A model generated the notes under the pieces. That model was given only the letters and a program-made list of their open reading frames with translations. It was not told the DNA's origin and ran no database searches. Positions 8,301 to 14,422 of a DNA stretch of 21,418 nt are shown here, in pieces. Location: assembly GCA_026712605.1 (NCBI GenBank), contig JAPORL010000187.1, forward strand, positions 1-21,418. The letters are read 5' to 3'. This DNA is from Pseudobdellovibrionaceae bacterium. GTDB lineage: Bacteria; Bdellovibrionota; Bdellovibrionia; Bdellovibrionales; UBA1609. A program made the translations under genes and the position numbers. Positions within the stretch are counted from its first letter, which is position 1; the number at the start of each line of letters is the position of its first letter.

Positions 8301-8740
8301 TGTTCCCTATTGTTTTTCAAGGAGATAATGCTAAAGCGGAACTGATCTTACATGAAGATCCAGAGTCTCAAGAAACAGGTGTAGATATTTTGATACATCC
8401 TCCAGGAAAAAGACCTCAAAGTGTGAGTTTGCTTTCCAGAGGTGAAAAAGCATTAACCTCAATTTGTTTGATTTACTCTTTATTTTTAGTAAAACCTTCT
8501 CCTTTTTGTATTATAGATGAAGCCGATGCTCCTTTAGATGATGCCAATATTTTCCGTTTCTTATCTATTTTAAAAGAAATGTCAAAAAACAGTCAGATAA
8601 TTACGATTACCCATAACAAGAATACTATGCATGCCTGTAGAAGACTTTACGGAATCACACAAAAACAGCCTGGTATTTCTCAAGTTGTTTCTGTCGATTT
8701 AAAAAAGGCTCCTACAAGTTCTCCAGATCAAAGAATATAA
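5354..8740 (+). CDS. smc: Chromosome partition protein SMC
   Basis: SMC is the ATPase of the bacterial condensin complex with ScpA and ScpB (not in this window); it loops and separates replicated chromosomes. The N-terminal head has Walker A GPNGCGKS (residues 32-39). A long coiled coil of Lys/Glu/Gln-rich heptads runs to a hinge at about residues 475-640 (around TTALSSVLGSYTQIIV and FVTRDGDFISRDS). A second coiled coil leads to the C-terminal head with signature LLSRGEKAL and Walker B CIIDEADAPLDDAN (Asp1055-Glu1056). The signature reads S-R-G where SMC proteins usually have S-G-G (Arg1029). The length of 1128 is slightly below the usual 1150-1190. ATG follows the ppdK stop with no gap, and AAGGA (5344-5348) inside ppdK is the ribosome site, so the two are cotranscribed and probably coupled. 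Confidence 0.95.
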   Translation: MFIKRLEIFGFKSFKNKTILEFDNTNITGIVGPNGCGKSNIVDALLWVMGENSAKHLRGESLSDIIFGGTSKEEPSGLAEVKLTLGKGDREFPQEYKNFSEIMISRKAYRNGKNECFINDQTCLLRDIRELFMNTGAGCKGFSIIEQESIEKLITAKPVERRFIIEEVAGITKFKNRKQESDRKLDLTNQNLKRLDDILKMQDLQLSQLASQAKKADKYKKLKQEIESRQKQIYSSAYHDLIQEQSNILSKIKEKEKDQSSVEQELNQDIAEVKKIESHIENLHVQTEAITKDILAKKMDEMSLKDKMKTVEMVKLVQNKVKLVQTKKENLKTKEKDIQKEIVIFKDFSGNFSFENLNKKLLGVKEYIDNEKQNKNSIVSNIDILKKQIQFLENEIESLISEEKSFQEQIKLNINQKSKSLFILKKENRNQILLSEKLQKFEQAEDQLLKKKSLLEKELRDLKSVISVLFHKTEQMNNFLMELEEINPGADSLLKSKSEKFNSLFQNLEIDSEYTTALSSVLGSYTQIIVPKDQTNIEIGIDYLKDEKKGKAYFLSSLPTIKTEESLQKDIKTYPAFICFLSEKIKWNLYNMPLKSFMEKTVVVSNLKAGFELKKQFPSFQFVTRDGDFISRDSIVYAGSVDLKISLFQIRDQIKEGNKELTNRKVQLKAKEIQYENCLDRINDIEKDKQDTKQKLKETYKAINLIQQDLDFIEKDNLRLSEIRKKNQNKQKDFQIKKENLIDHQSAYSQEIKKSEDNLAIKNSFFQILESALENRKEQKNLEQEEQLLLNIINQSQNSDKNLSGLELDKEISNNEKQKQNLEQKQIKVQNQLKEFRMEKDKKEQNIKKLEQEIFQTKLDINSLMAEKDKKELEKTYLKNQFLENYKLHIEHYNKEDNKIPLEQLKDEMKKFEQQLDRIKEVNFMALEEYEKLSKENFFLNEQKEDLINSKTEILKVISHIDKICRVRFHDMLEEINRRFSKVFPIVFQGDNAKAELILHEDPESQETGVDILIHPPGKRPQSVSLLSRGEKALTSICLIYSLFLVKPSPFCIIDEADAPLDDANIFRFLSILKEMSKNSQIITITHNKNTMHACRRLYGITQKQPGISQVVSVDLKKAPTSSPDQRI

Positions 8741-8936
8741 TATTTTTTAATCTCCATTTTAAATATTTTAGAGATTTAATTATTTAGCCACTCAAAAAGC
8801 TCTTAAACAAATCTGTATTATTTAAATTTTTCTGGACTATAGCCTAAGGTTCAATTTTTTTATTTCTCTTTTTCGTTATTTTAGATTTTAAATAAAGTAA
8901 AGATATTGGAATCTTTCAACAAAGAGACTGGCAACT

Positions 8937-10205
8937 GTGAAATATTTTATTCTTTTAATGTCTACAACTTTATTGATCTCTGGCTGTCATTTTTTAGCTG
9001 GAGATAAAACAGATATGTCTGAAGAAAATGTATTAGAAGAAGAAAATATAGATGATTTCATAGTTGAAGAAGATGAAATGGATGAAGAAGATGACATGAC
9101 CGAAATGGATGAAGAAGGCAACATATTAGAAATGGATGAAGAAGATGACATGACCGAAATGGATGAAGAAGGTGATAAAAAAGCTGGATTTTTTGGTTGG
9201 TTATTTAGTGACTCAGATGATTCAGAAAACATGGATGAAATGGATGAAGAAGATGACATGACCGAAATGGATGAAGAGGCTTCTTATATTGAAACAAATT
9301 ATGATGATACAGAATCTATAATTTCTCAAGAAGAAGTTACAAATCAAATTCAACAAGAGATTCCAGATCAAACTCAACAAGAAGCTCCAACTCAAACTCA
9401 AGAAAAGGTAGTCCAAGCCTTTGTTTCATTAAATAAAATTATGAAAACTCCTTACATGAAAGCAGGTCAGATCGTAAATGCCGTTTATATTGCCAGACCC
9501 AATGAAGATATGGAAATTATCAGTCAAAAAATATATGGTAGAAATGAAGTTGATCAGCTTTTAAAAATTAACAGTCATTTAAAAAATCGTTCTATTGTTG
9601 TAGGAGATAAAATTTATTATAATTCACCTAGGCGTCCTGATGATACCAGTCAGCTTTTATTTTTCTATGAAGATAACAATGTGCCTCCTTCCTACTATAC
9701 CTTATCTCCTGGAGAAAATATTAGAAATGTAGCTTCTCAGCTTTTAGGTCATCCTAAAAGTTGGAAAGAAATTTGGGCTATTAATCCGAATTTACAATCT
9801 AAGGGAGAAATACAAAACAGTTTAAGTATAATGTATTGGCCTCAAGGCTCTTCTCAACTCGCTTCCAATAATCCAACACCAGCACCTTCTGTAGTAGATT
9901 CTCAAATGGACACCAATCCAGAAACTCCAATAAATCAACAAAACCAGCAGATGCCTTTAGAAGAAGAGACAACTCCATTAATAGCTGAAAATGAGGAACC
10001 GATTCAAGATTTGAATCCTACACCACCACCCACTATAGAAAGTAATTTAAAGGAACCTAAAGGTATTTTACAAGATCTTTTAGATAATATAGAAATTATA
10101 GCGGGAATTATTCTATTTTTGGTAATATTATATTTAATTATACGAATTATTATCAATAAAGGTAAACAAAGAGATTTTGATTATACAGCTACAAATATGG
10201 AGTAG
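8937..10205 (+). CDS. LysM-domain lipoprotein with acidic repeats and a C-terminal membrane helix
   Basis: The GTG start gives a classic lipoprotein signal: MKYF, a hydrophobic run, then lipobox LISGC with Cys17 as the lipidated residue. Residues 30-115 are extremely acidic and contain a repeated MDEEDDMTEMDEE unit three times. Residues 130-160 are Gln/Thr-rich. Two LysM-like folds follow (about 183-228, YIARPNEDMEIISQKIYG; and 254-301, YTLSPGENIRNVASQLLG), then a Pro/Gln/Glu-rich linker and a hydrophobic helix at 386-406 followed by positive residues. LysM domains bind peptidoglycan, so the protein probably sits in the periplasm touching the wall. A lipid anchor plus a terminal helix is unusual and could tie two membranes or anchor twice in one. 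Only a weak AGAG ribosome site is visible. It appears monocistronic. The domain call is good; the cellular role is unknown. Confidence 0.83.
   Translation: MKYFILLMSTTLLISGCHFLAGDKTDMSEENVLEEENIDDFIVEEDEMDEEDDMTEMDEEGNILEMDEEDDMTEMDEEGDKKAGFFGWLFSDSDDSENMDEMDEEDDMTEMDEEASYIETNYDDTESIISQEEVTNQIQQEIPDQTQQEAPTQTQEKVVQAFVSLNKIMKTPYMKAGQIVNAVYIARPNEDMEIISQKIYGRNEVDQLLKINSHLKNRSIVVGDKIYYNSPRRPDDTSQLLFFYEDNNVPPSYYTLSPGENIRNVASQLLGHPKSWKEIWAINPNLQSKGEIQNSLSIMYWPQGSSQLASNNPTPAPSVVDSQMDTNPETPINQQNQQMPLEEETTPLIAENEEPIQDLNPTPPPTIESNLKEPKGILQDLLDNIEIIAGIILFLVILYLIIRIIINKGKQRDFDYTATNME
9075..9280. repeat. In-frame 44-bp direct repeats encoding the acidic MDEEDDMTEMDEE unit
   Basis: Copies lie at 9075-9118 and 9129-9172 (54-bp period) and at 9237-9280, the third after a spacer encoding a GFFGWLF-containing stretch. 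The copies are almost identical at DNA level, with one to two changes near the 3' end of the third. The periods are multiples of three, so gain or loss keeps the frame and changes only the length of the acidic tract. Confidence 0.88.
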
Positions 10206-10236
10206 CTTTTTAGTGAAATAAACAGTTAAAACTGAT

Positions 10237-10286
10237 CTTTTTTGTCATTTCTGATACTTTTTTGTCATTTCTGCGAAAGCAGAAAT
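10237..10286 (+). repeat. 20-bp tandem repeat running into a GAAA-capped hairpin
   Basis: The string cttttttgtcatttctg occurs at 10237-10253 and 10257-10273. The second copy leads into a perfect 8-bp stem, ATTTCTGC/GCAGAAAT (10267-10274 and 10279-10286), closed by a GAAA tetraloop. No T-run follows, so it is not a standard terminator. It may protect the 3' end of the lipoprotein mRNA. Confidence 0.6.
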
Positions 10287-10335
10287 CTTCACTGAGACTT
10301 ATCTACATGATCTCAATTTACTCCTTATGTTGAAA

Positions 10336-10370
10336 GAGACTTAAATTTTCAGTATTTTAAGTCTTAATTA
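10336..10370 (+). terminator. Candidate terminator downstream of the LysM lipoprotein gene
   Basis: The arms agacttaaa (10337-10345) and tttaagtct (10356-10364) pair perfectly around a 10-nt loop, with one added G-T pair. A U-rich but interrupted tail (taattaatttta) follows. It lies about 130 nt after the lipoprotein stop and before the rho promoters. The low GC content of the stem weakens the call. Confidence 0.42.
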
Positions 10371-10377
10371 ATTTTAT

Positions 10378-10441
10378 TTGACAAAAACTATTTTTTTGTT
10401 AATAATGAATATTGACAAGCTAGAGATTTTCTATTTATATT
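10378..10441 (+). promoter_or_regulatory. Two tandem candidate promoters for the rho-prfA-prmC operon
   Basis: P1 has TTGACA at 10378-10383, a 17-nt spacer and AATAAT at 10401-10406. P2 has TTGACA at 10412-10417, an 18-nt spacer and TATATT at 10436-10441. Two perfect -35 hexamers 34 nt apart are unlikely to be chance. P2 would give a leader of about 45 nt before the rho ATG and P1 about 80 nt, leaving room for the autogenous control known for rho in other bacteria. Confidence 0.55.
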
Positions 10442-10491
10442 ATTTCTAGTCTTTATAGGTAATCACAATTTTTTTAAAACTCAATTAAATT

Positions 10492-11967
10492 ATGTCTGAT
10501 AGTATAACAAAAGATAAATCTTCTTTTACTGGCATGTCGTCCTCAAATAGAGAGAAATCTCATTCTTATAGAGGAAAAAACGGGAAAAAATCTCGTTATA
10601 ACAATTCTAATAATCGGAATAGTTTAAGAAATGGAATTCCTAATGAATCGCATTCAGTCAAAGAGCCATCTCCACCCGTTGATCTTTCTGATATAACACT
10701 TACAGAGGAAGAAAAAAAAGATTTAGACCTAAAAAACTTAAAATCTAAGGATATTCATTCTCTTACTAAACTAGCTCATAAGTTAAAAATAGAAAATCCA
10801 GGCAGTTTAAAACGCCAAGATATGGTTTTTGAGATTCTAAAAAGAGCGGGACAATTAGGAGATATTTTAGGAAGTGGTGTTTTAGAAGTTCTATCTGACG
10901 GCTATGGCTTTTTAAGATCGCCTGATTATAATTATTTGCCCGCTGTTGATGATATCTATGTTAGTCCCTCTCAAATCAGAAAATGGGGATTAAAAAGTGG
11001 AGATACTATCAGTGGTACTATTCGCTCTCCTAAAGAAGGAGAAAGGTATTTTGCTCTTTTAAAGATTGATCAGCTTAATTTTAAAGTTCCTGAAAAAAGC
11101 CATGATAAAAATTTATTTGAAAATTTAACTCCTTTATACCCTCAAGATCGTTTTAGATTAGAATGGAAACCGACTGAATTTACTACTCGGGTCGTTGATT
11201 TAATGGCTCCTTTGGGTAAAGGGCAAAGAGCTTTAATTGTAGCCCCTCCCCGAACAGGTAAAACAGTCCTTTTACAAAATATTGCTAATGCAATTTCTAC
11301 TAATCATCCAGAAGTTTTTTTAATTGTTTTATTAATTGATGAAAGACCCGAAGAAGTAACAGATATGTCACGAAGTGTAAAAGGAGAGGTTGTATCATCT
11401 ACTTTTGATGAGCCTCCTCATCGTCATGTTCAAGTCGCTGAAATGGTTATAGAAAAAGCAAAAAGATTAGTAGAAAATAAATATGATGTAGTGATTCTTC
11501 TAGATTCTATAACAAGATTAGGGAGAGCTTATAATACTGTTATTCCTCCTTCTGGAAAAATTCTTTCTGGAGGTGTGGATTCAAATGCTTTACACAAACC
11601 AAAAAGATTTTTTGGAGCGGCTAGAAATATTGAAGAAGGGGGTAGCTTAACTATTGTAGCAACAGCTCTTGTAGATACAGGTTCAAGAATGGATGAAGTG
11701 ATTTTTGAAGAATTTAAAGGAACTGGTAATTCAGAAATTATTTTGGATAGAAAACCGATGGAAAAAAGGATATTTCCATGTATGGATATTTATAAATCAG
11801 GAACAAGAAAAGAAGATTTGTTAGTCTCTAAAAAAGAGTTAGATCGTTTATATATTTTGAGAAAAGTACTAGCGCCTATGGGAATTGTAGATAGTTTAGA
11901 ATTTTTAATTGATAAGTTAAAAAGCACTAAAACTAATCAAAACTTTCTTGATAATATGAGCAGTTGA
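10492..11967 (+). CDS. rho: Transcription termination factor Rho
   Basis: Rho is a hexameric RNA helicase that binds unstructured C-rich RNA and dissociates RNA polymerase. After a basic, Ser/Asn-rich tail (residues 1-60) come the Rho N-terminal helical domain (about 70-125), the cold-shock RNA-binding fold ([15 protein letters not shown], about 130-200) and the RecA-type motor. Walker A is APPRTGKT (251-258), Walker [12 protein letters not shown] (333-343), followed by the Q-loop GGVDSNAL and the block [27 protein letters not shown]. All catalytic motifs are intact. The 491 residues exceed the roughly 420 of E. coli Rho because of the disordered N-terminal tail, as in several other phyla. 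It heads the operon with prfA 24 nt downstream. No Shine-Dalgarno is visible before the ATG. Confidence 0.97.
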   Translation: MSDSITKDKSSFTGMSSSNREKSHSYRGKNGKKSRYNNSNNRNSLRNGIPNESHSVKEPSPPVDLSDITLTEEEKKDLDLKNLKSKDIHSLTKLAHKLKIENPGSLKRQDMVFEILKRAGQLGDILGSGVLEVLSDGYGFLRSPDYNYLPAVDDIYVSPSQIRKWGLKSGDTISGTIRSPKEGERYFALLKIDQLNFKVPEKSHDKNLFENLTPLYPQDRFRLEWKPTEFTTRVVDLMAPLGKGQRALIVAPPRTGKTVLLQNIANAISTNHPEVFLIVLLIDERPEEVTDMSRSVKGEVVSSTFDEPPHRHVQVAEMVIEKAKRLVENKYDVVILLDSITRLGRAYNTVIPPSGKILSGGVDSNALHKPKRFFGAARNIEEGGSLTIVATALVDTGSRMDEVIFEEFKGTGNSEIILDRKPMEKRIFPCMDIYKSGTRKEDLLVSKKELDRLYILRKVLAPMGIVDSLEFLIDKLKSTKTNQNFLDNMSS

Positions 11968-11989
11968 TTTTTTTAAATATAAAAAATCA
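11965..11989 (+). promoter_or_regulatory. AT-only hairpin overlapping the rho stop and covering the prfA translation-start region
   Basis: The arms tgatttttt (11965-11973, including the rho stop codon) and aaaaaatca (11981-11989) form a 9-bp stem with a 7-nt loop. The prfA ATG is at 11992, two bases past the stem, and prfA has no visible Shine-Dalgarno. Ribosomes ending rho would melt the stem, so it could couple the two genes. Stability is low because almost all pairs are A-U. Confidence 0.4.
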
Positions 11990-11991
11990 GT

Positions 11992-13059
11992 ATGAAAGAA
12001 CAAATTTCTAAAATAAAAAAAAAGTATCTTGATCTAAAAAAAAATATAAATGATTCTACATTAATAAAAGATACTAAAACTTTAGCTAATTTAAGCCAAG
12101 AACTTTATCATATAGAGAAAATCTATAATATCATTATAGATTATGAGAAAATAAAAAATCAAATACAAGAAAATTTGACTCTAATTAAAGAGGAAAAAGA
12201 TTCAGGCTTGAGTGAATTAGCTAAAGAAGAAAATCAAACACTTTCAAACATTCTTAAACAAAAAGAAGAAGAGTTAAAAATAAAATTGCTTCCAGGAGAT
12301 CCTAATGATAAAAAAAATGTCATTTTAGAGATAAGAGCTGGGGCCGGAGGCGATGAATCTTCCTTATTTGTTCAAGAGCTTTTTTCAGCTTATTGCGCTT
12401 ATGCTCAATCTAAGTCTTGGAAGGTGGATGTTATCTCTATTTCAGAAGGAAATGTGGGAGGCTATAAAGAAGTTATAGCCAGTATAAATGGTTTTATGGT
12501 TTATAGCACATTAAAATATGAATCAGGAGTTCACCGAGTTCAGCGTGTCCCTAAAACAGAATCTCAAGGTCGTATTCACACTTCTACCATTACTGTAGTT
12601 GTTTTACCTTCAGCTGATCCTGTAAATGTTAAAATTAATCCCTCTGATTTAAGGATAGATGTTTGTCGTTCAAGTGGCGCAGGAGGACAGCATGTTAATA
12701 CAACAGATTCCGCTGTAAGAATTACTCATCTTCCTACAAAAATTACTGTTTATTGTCAGCAAGAAAAATCACAGCATGCCAACAAGGAAAAAGCCTTCAA
12801 GATTCTTTATGCCAGAATTCTTGACTTTCAAACAGATAAAAAGAAAAAAGAAGAATCTCAAAAAAGACAAGATCAAATGGGAACCGGAGATCGCTCGCAG
12901 AGAATACGAACTTATAATTTTCCACAATCTCGTCTAACAGATCACCGAATTCCAGTTACAAAAAAAAATCTATCAAATATTATGGCAGGAAATTTTGAAG
13001 ATTTGTTTTCTTCTCTAAGATTATATTATCAAAATTTAGCTTTTGCAAAAGACAAATGA
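11992..13059 (+). CDS. prfA: Peptide chain release factor 1 (RF1)
   Basis: RF1 reads UAA and UAG in the ribosomal A site and triggers peptide release. The protein has the normal length (355). Domain 1 is helical and Lys-rich (1-100). The recognition loop carries the RF1-type P-x-T motif as PKT (187-189) within HRVQRVPKTESQGRIHTS; RF2 would have SPF here. The catalytic GGQ is at 231-233 in SSGAGGQHVNTTDSAVRITH, and Gln233 is the residue methylated by PrmC, encoded immediately downstream. The stop overlaps the prmC start (ATGA). TGA is also used as a stop by rho, prfA and rsmJ, so an RF2 must exist elsewhere and UGA is not reassigned. Confidence 0.97.
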   Translation: MKEQISKIKKKYLDLKKNINDSTLIKDTKTLANLSQELYHIEKIYNIIIDYEKIKNQIQENLTLIKEEKDSGLSELAKEENQTLSNILKQKEEELKIKLLPGDPNDKKNVILEIRAGAGGDESSLFVQELFSAYCAYAQSKSWKVDVISISEGNVGGYKEVIASINGFMVYSTLKYESGVHRVQRVPKTESQGRIHTSTITVVVLPSADPVNVKINPSDLRIDVCRSSGAGGQHVNTTDSAVRITHLPTKITVYCQQEKSQHANKEKAFKILYARILDFQTDKKKKEESQKRQDQMGTGDRSQRIRTYNFPQSRLTDHRIPVTKKNLSNIMAGNFEDLFSSLRLYYQNLAFAKDK

Positions 13060-14045
13060 AATTAGATACTCTTTTACAACAGGCAAAAAGAGAGCTAAAA
13101 GCTATTTCTTATAAAGCCTATCAAGAAGCTTTGTGGATACTTTCAGACAGTTTAAAATTACCGATTAGTCAAATTTATCTTAAAAATAATGTTATTACTA
13201 AAAAGCAAGAAAAAGATTTTTGGCTTAAAGTTGATTTTAGAAAACAAGGTATGCCATTAGAATATATATTAAGAGAAAAATTTTTTTTAAATTATAAGTT
13301 TTATGTAGAAGATTCCGTTTTTATACCTCGTCCAGAGACAGAAGTTTTAGTGAAATGGCTGTTTGAAAATATTCCTAAAAATAAAGCTTTTAAGTTTATA
13401 GATTTTGGAACTGGAGCGGGAACAATAATTTTATCTATTTTAGATCATTTTGTAAATAGTTTGGGAGTAGCTGTAGAATTACAATCTAAATCCATAAAAT
13501 GTATAAAAAAAAACAGTCAAAATCTCAAATTACAAAATAGATTGTATATTTTAAAAAAAGATGTTTGTAAGATCGAAAATAAAGATTTATGTCAATTTTA
13601 TTTAGACACTCTCGGAAATAATTTGTCTTATAAAAAAATTAATTGTTATAATGAAAATAAGCTTTATAAAAATAGTTTTCTAAAAAAAGCAAATTCATCA
13701 AGTAAAAAATTAAATAGCTTTCTATTTGAATCATCTCCTGATCTCATTACTGCTAATCCTCCTTATATAGATCCTGAAGATAAAAATATTCAAAAAGAGG
13801 TTTATTTATATGAATCTCCCCTAGCACTTTTTTCCGATAAAAAAGGTCTAGGGCATATTATTTGTTGGTTTGAAAAAGCAATAAATCTTTTAAAGCCAAA
13901 TGGCATTTATATTTTTGAATTTGGCTGGAAACAAAAAGAGCAAATTACAAATTTTTTAGATAGGCAAAAAACAATTTCTTCTTATCAAATATTAACTGAT
14001 CAGTCTGGTCATCCACGAATAGCTGTTTGTTTTAAAAAAGGTTAA
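13056..14045 (+). CDS. prmC: Release factor glutamine methyltransferase, with a lineage-specific insertion
   Basis: PrmC transfers a methyl group from SAM to the Gln of the GGQ motif in RF1 and RF2, raising release efficiency. The helical N-terminal domain binds the factor and contains the family block PLEYILREKFFLNYKFYVEDSVFIPRPETE split over 67-96. The SAM motif I is IDFGTGAGT (115-123). The active site is NPPY (234-237), followed by the usual I-D-P-E. The protein has 329 residues against roughly 280 for the family. The extra length is an Asn/Lys/Ser-rich segment at about 175-225, between the SAM strand and NPPY. Its start overlaps prfA by 4 nt (ATGA), so translation is coupled. All catalytic motifs survive, so it is probably active. 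Confidence 0.94.
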   Translation: MKLDTLLQQAKRELKAISYKAYQEALWILSDSLKLPISQIYLKNNVITKKQEKDFWLKVDFRKQGMPLEYILREKFFLNYKFYVEDSVFIPRPETEVLVKWLFENIPKNKAFKFIDFGTGAGTIILSILDHFVNSLGVAVELQSKSIKCIKKNSQNLKLQNRLYILKKDVCKIENKDLCQFYLDTLGNNLSYKKINCYNENKLYKNSFLKKANSSSKKLNSFLFESSPDLITANPPYIDPEDKNIQKEVYLYESPLALFSDKKGLGHIICWFEKAINLLKPNGIYIFEFGWKQKEQITNFLDRQKTISSYQILTDQSGHPRIAVCFKKG

Positions 14046-14087
14046 TGTAAATCTTTCAAATAAATAATTAAATAGAGATATATTGAT

Positions 14088-14219
14088 TAAAACTTTGTAA
14101 ATATCAAGGTAAAAACAAGTTCGGATTTGAACCTTGGATTCAAGCCACATAGCGACTGAAGGTCGCTTTGTGGTACACCACATATCCGAGTTTTTAAATT
14201 TGATATTTATAAAATTTTA
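14088..14219 (+). repeat. Palindromic dispersed element, copy B
   Basis: The outer arms 14088-14116 and 14190-14219 pair imperfectly, and their sequence differs at several places from copies A and C. The core string gttcggatttgaac (14119-14132) is conserved. It is followed by a 13-bp extra segment (cttggattcaagc) absent from A and C. The central hairpin is intact: ccaca/tgtgg, T-T mismatch, agcgac (14151-14156) / gtcgct (14162-14167), loop TGAAG. It starts about 40 bp after the prmC stop, so it could lie at the end of that operon's mRNA. Confidence 0.82.
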
Positions 14220-14245
14220 TTTATACCTATTTAAATTTATTGATT

Positions 14246-14362
14246 AAAAGCTTGTAAGATACAAAGATAAAAACGAGTTCGGATTTGAACACATAGCGAC
14301 TTAAGTCGCTTTGTGGCAAAACGCATGTCTGAGTTTTTAGCTTTGTATCTTATCAAGCTTTT
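14246..14362 (+). repeat. Palindromic dispersed element, copy C
   Basis: The arms 14246-14274 and 14333-14362 pair with one mismatch and one bulge, and match the arms of copy A almost base for base. The core gttcggatttgaac is conserved. The inner hairpin agcgac-TTAA-gtcgct (14295-14310) sits inside caca/tgtg with a T-T mismatch. It ends 60 bp before murA, just upstream of the murA promoter. Confidence 0.86.
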
Positions 14363-14386
14363 GATAATAAAGTTTTTTAAAAATAC

Positions 14387-14415
14387 TTGCTTTTATAAAA
14401 ATAAAAATAGATTAT
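14387..14415 (+). promoter_or_regulatory. Candidate promoter for murA, giving a near-leaderless mRNA
   Basis: TTGCTT (14387-14392), a 17-nt spacer and GATTAT (14410-14415) resemble a sigma70 promoter. The -10 again ends exactly 7 nt before the ATG at 14423, and there is no Shine-Dalgarno in between. Confidence 0.42.
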
Positions 14416-14422
14416 TCTTAAA

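Larger units (their letters stand above)
14046..14422. other. Intergenic region holding two tandem palindromic elements and the murA promoter
   Basis: This 377-bp gap between prmC and murA is largely filled by element copies B and C, in direct orientation 158 bp apart, each preceded by the same tattgattaaaa string. A promoter-like pair sits just before murA. I see no gene here; an open minus-strand frame at 13992-14183 merely crosses copy B. Confidence 0.75.

Noticed and set aside
8749-8776. Terminator-like hairpin after smc (aatctc/gagatt)
   Set aside because: Only six pairs, a 16-nt AT loop and no T-run; indistinguishable from chance in this base composition.
8987-9259. Open minus-strand frame encoding a Ser-rich protein
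   Set aside because: It is the antisense of the Asp/Glu-rich repeat in the lipoprotein gene; the poly-Ser composition is the shadow of GAA/GAT codons.
11200-11280. Possibility that the rho-like gene is an ATP synthase or flagellar ATPase
   Set aside because: The cold-shock RNA-binding domain, the APPRTGKT P-loop and the Rho-specific Q-loop block identify Rho.
13992-14183. Open minus-strand frame crossing the prmC end and element B
   Set aside because: No ribosome site, no recognisable protein, and half of it lies in a palindromic element.
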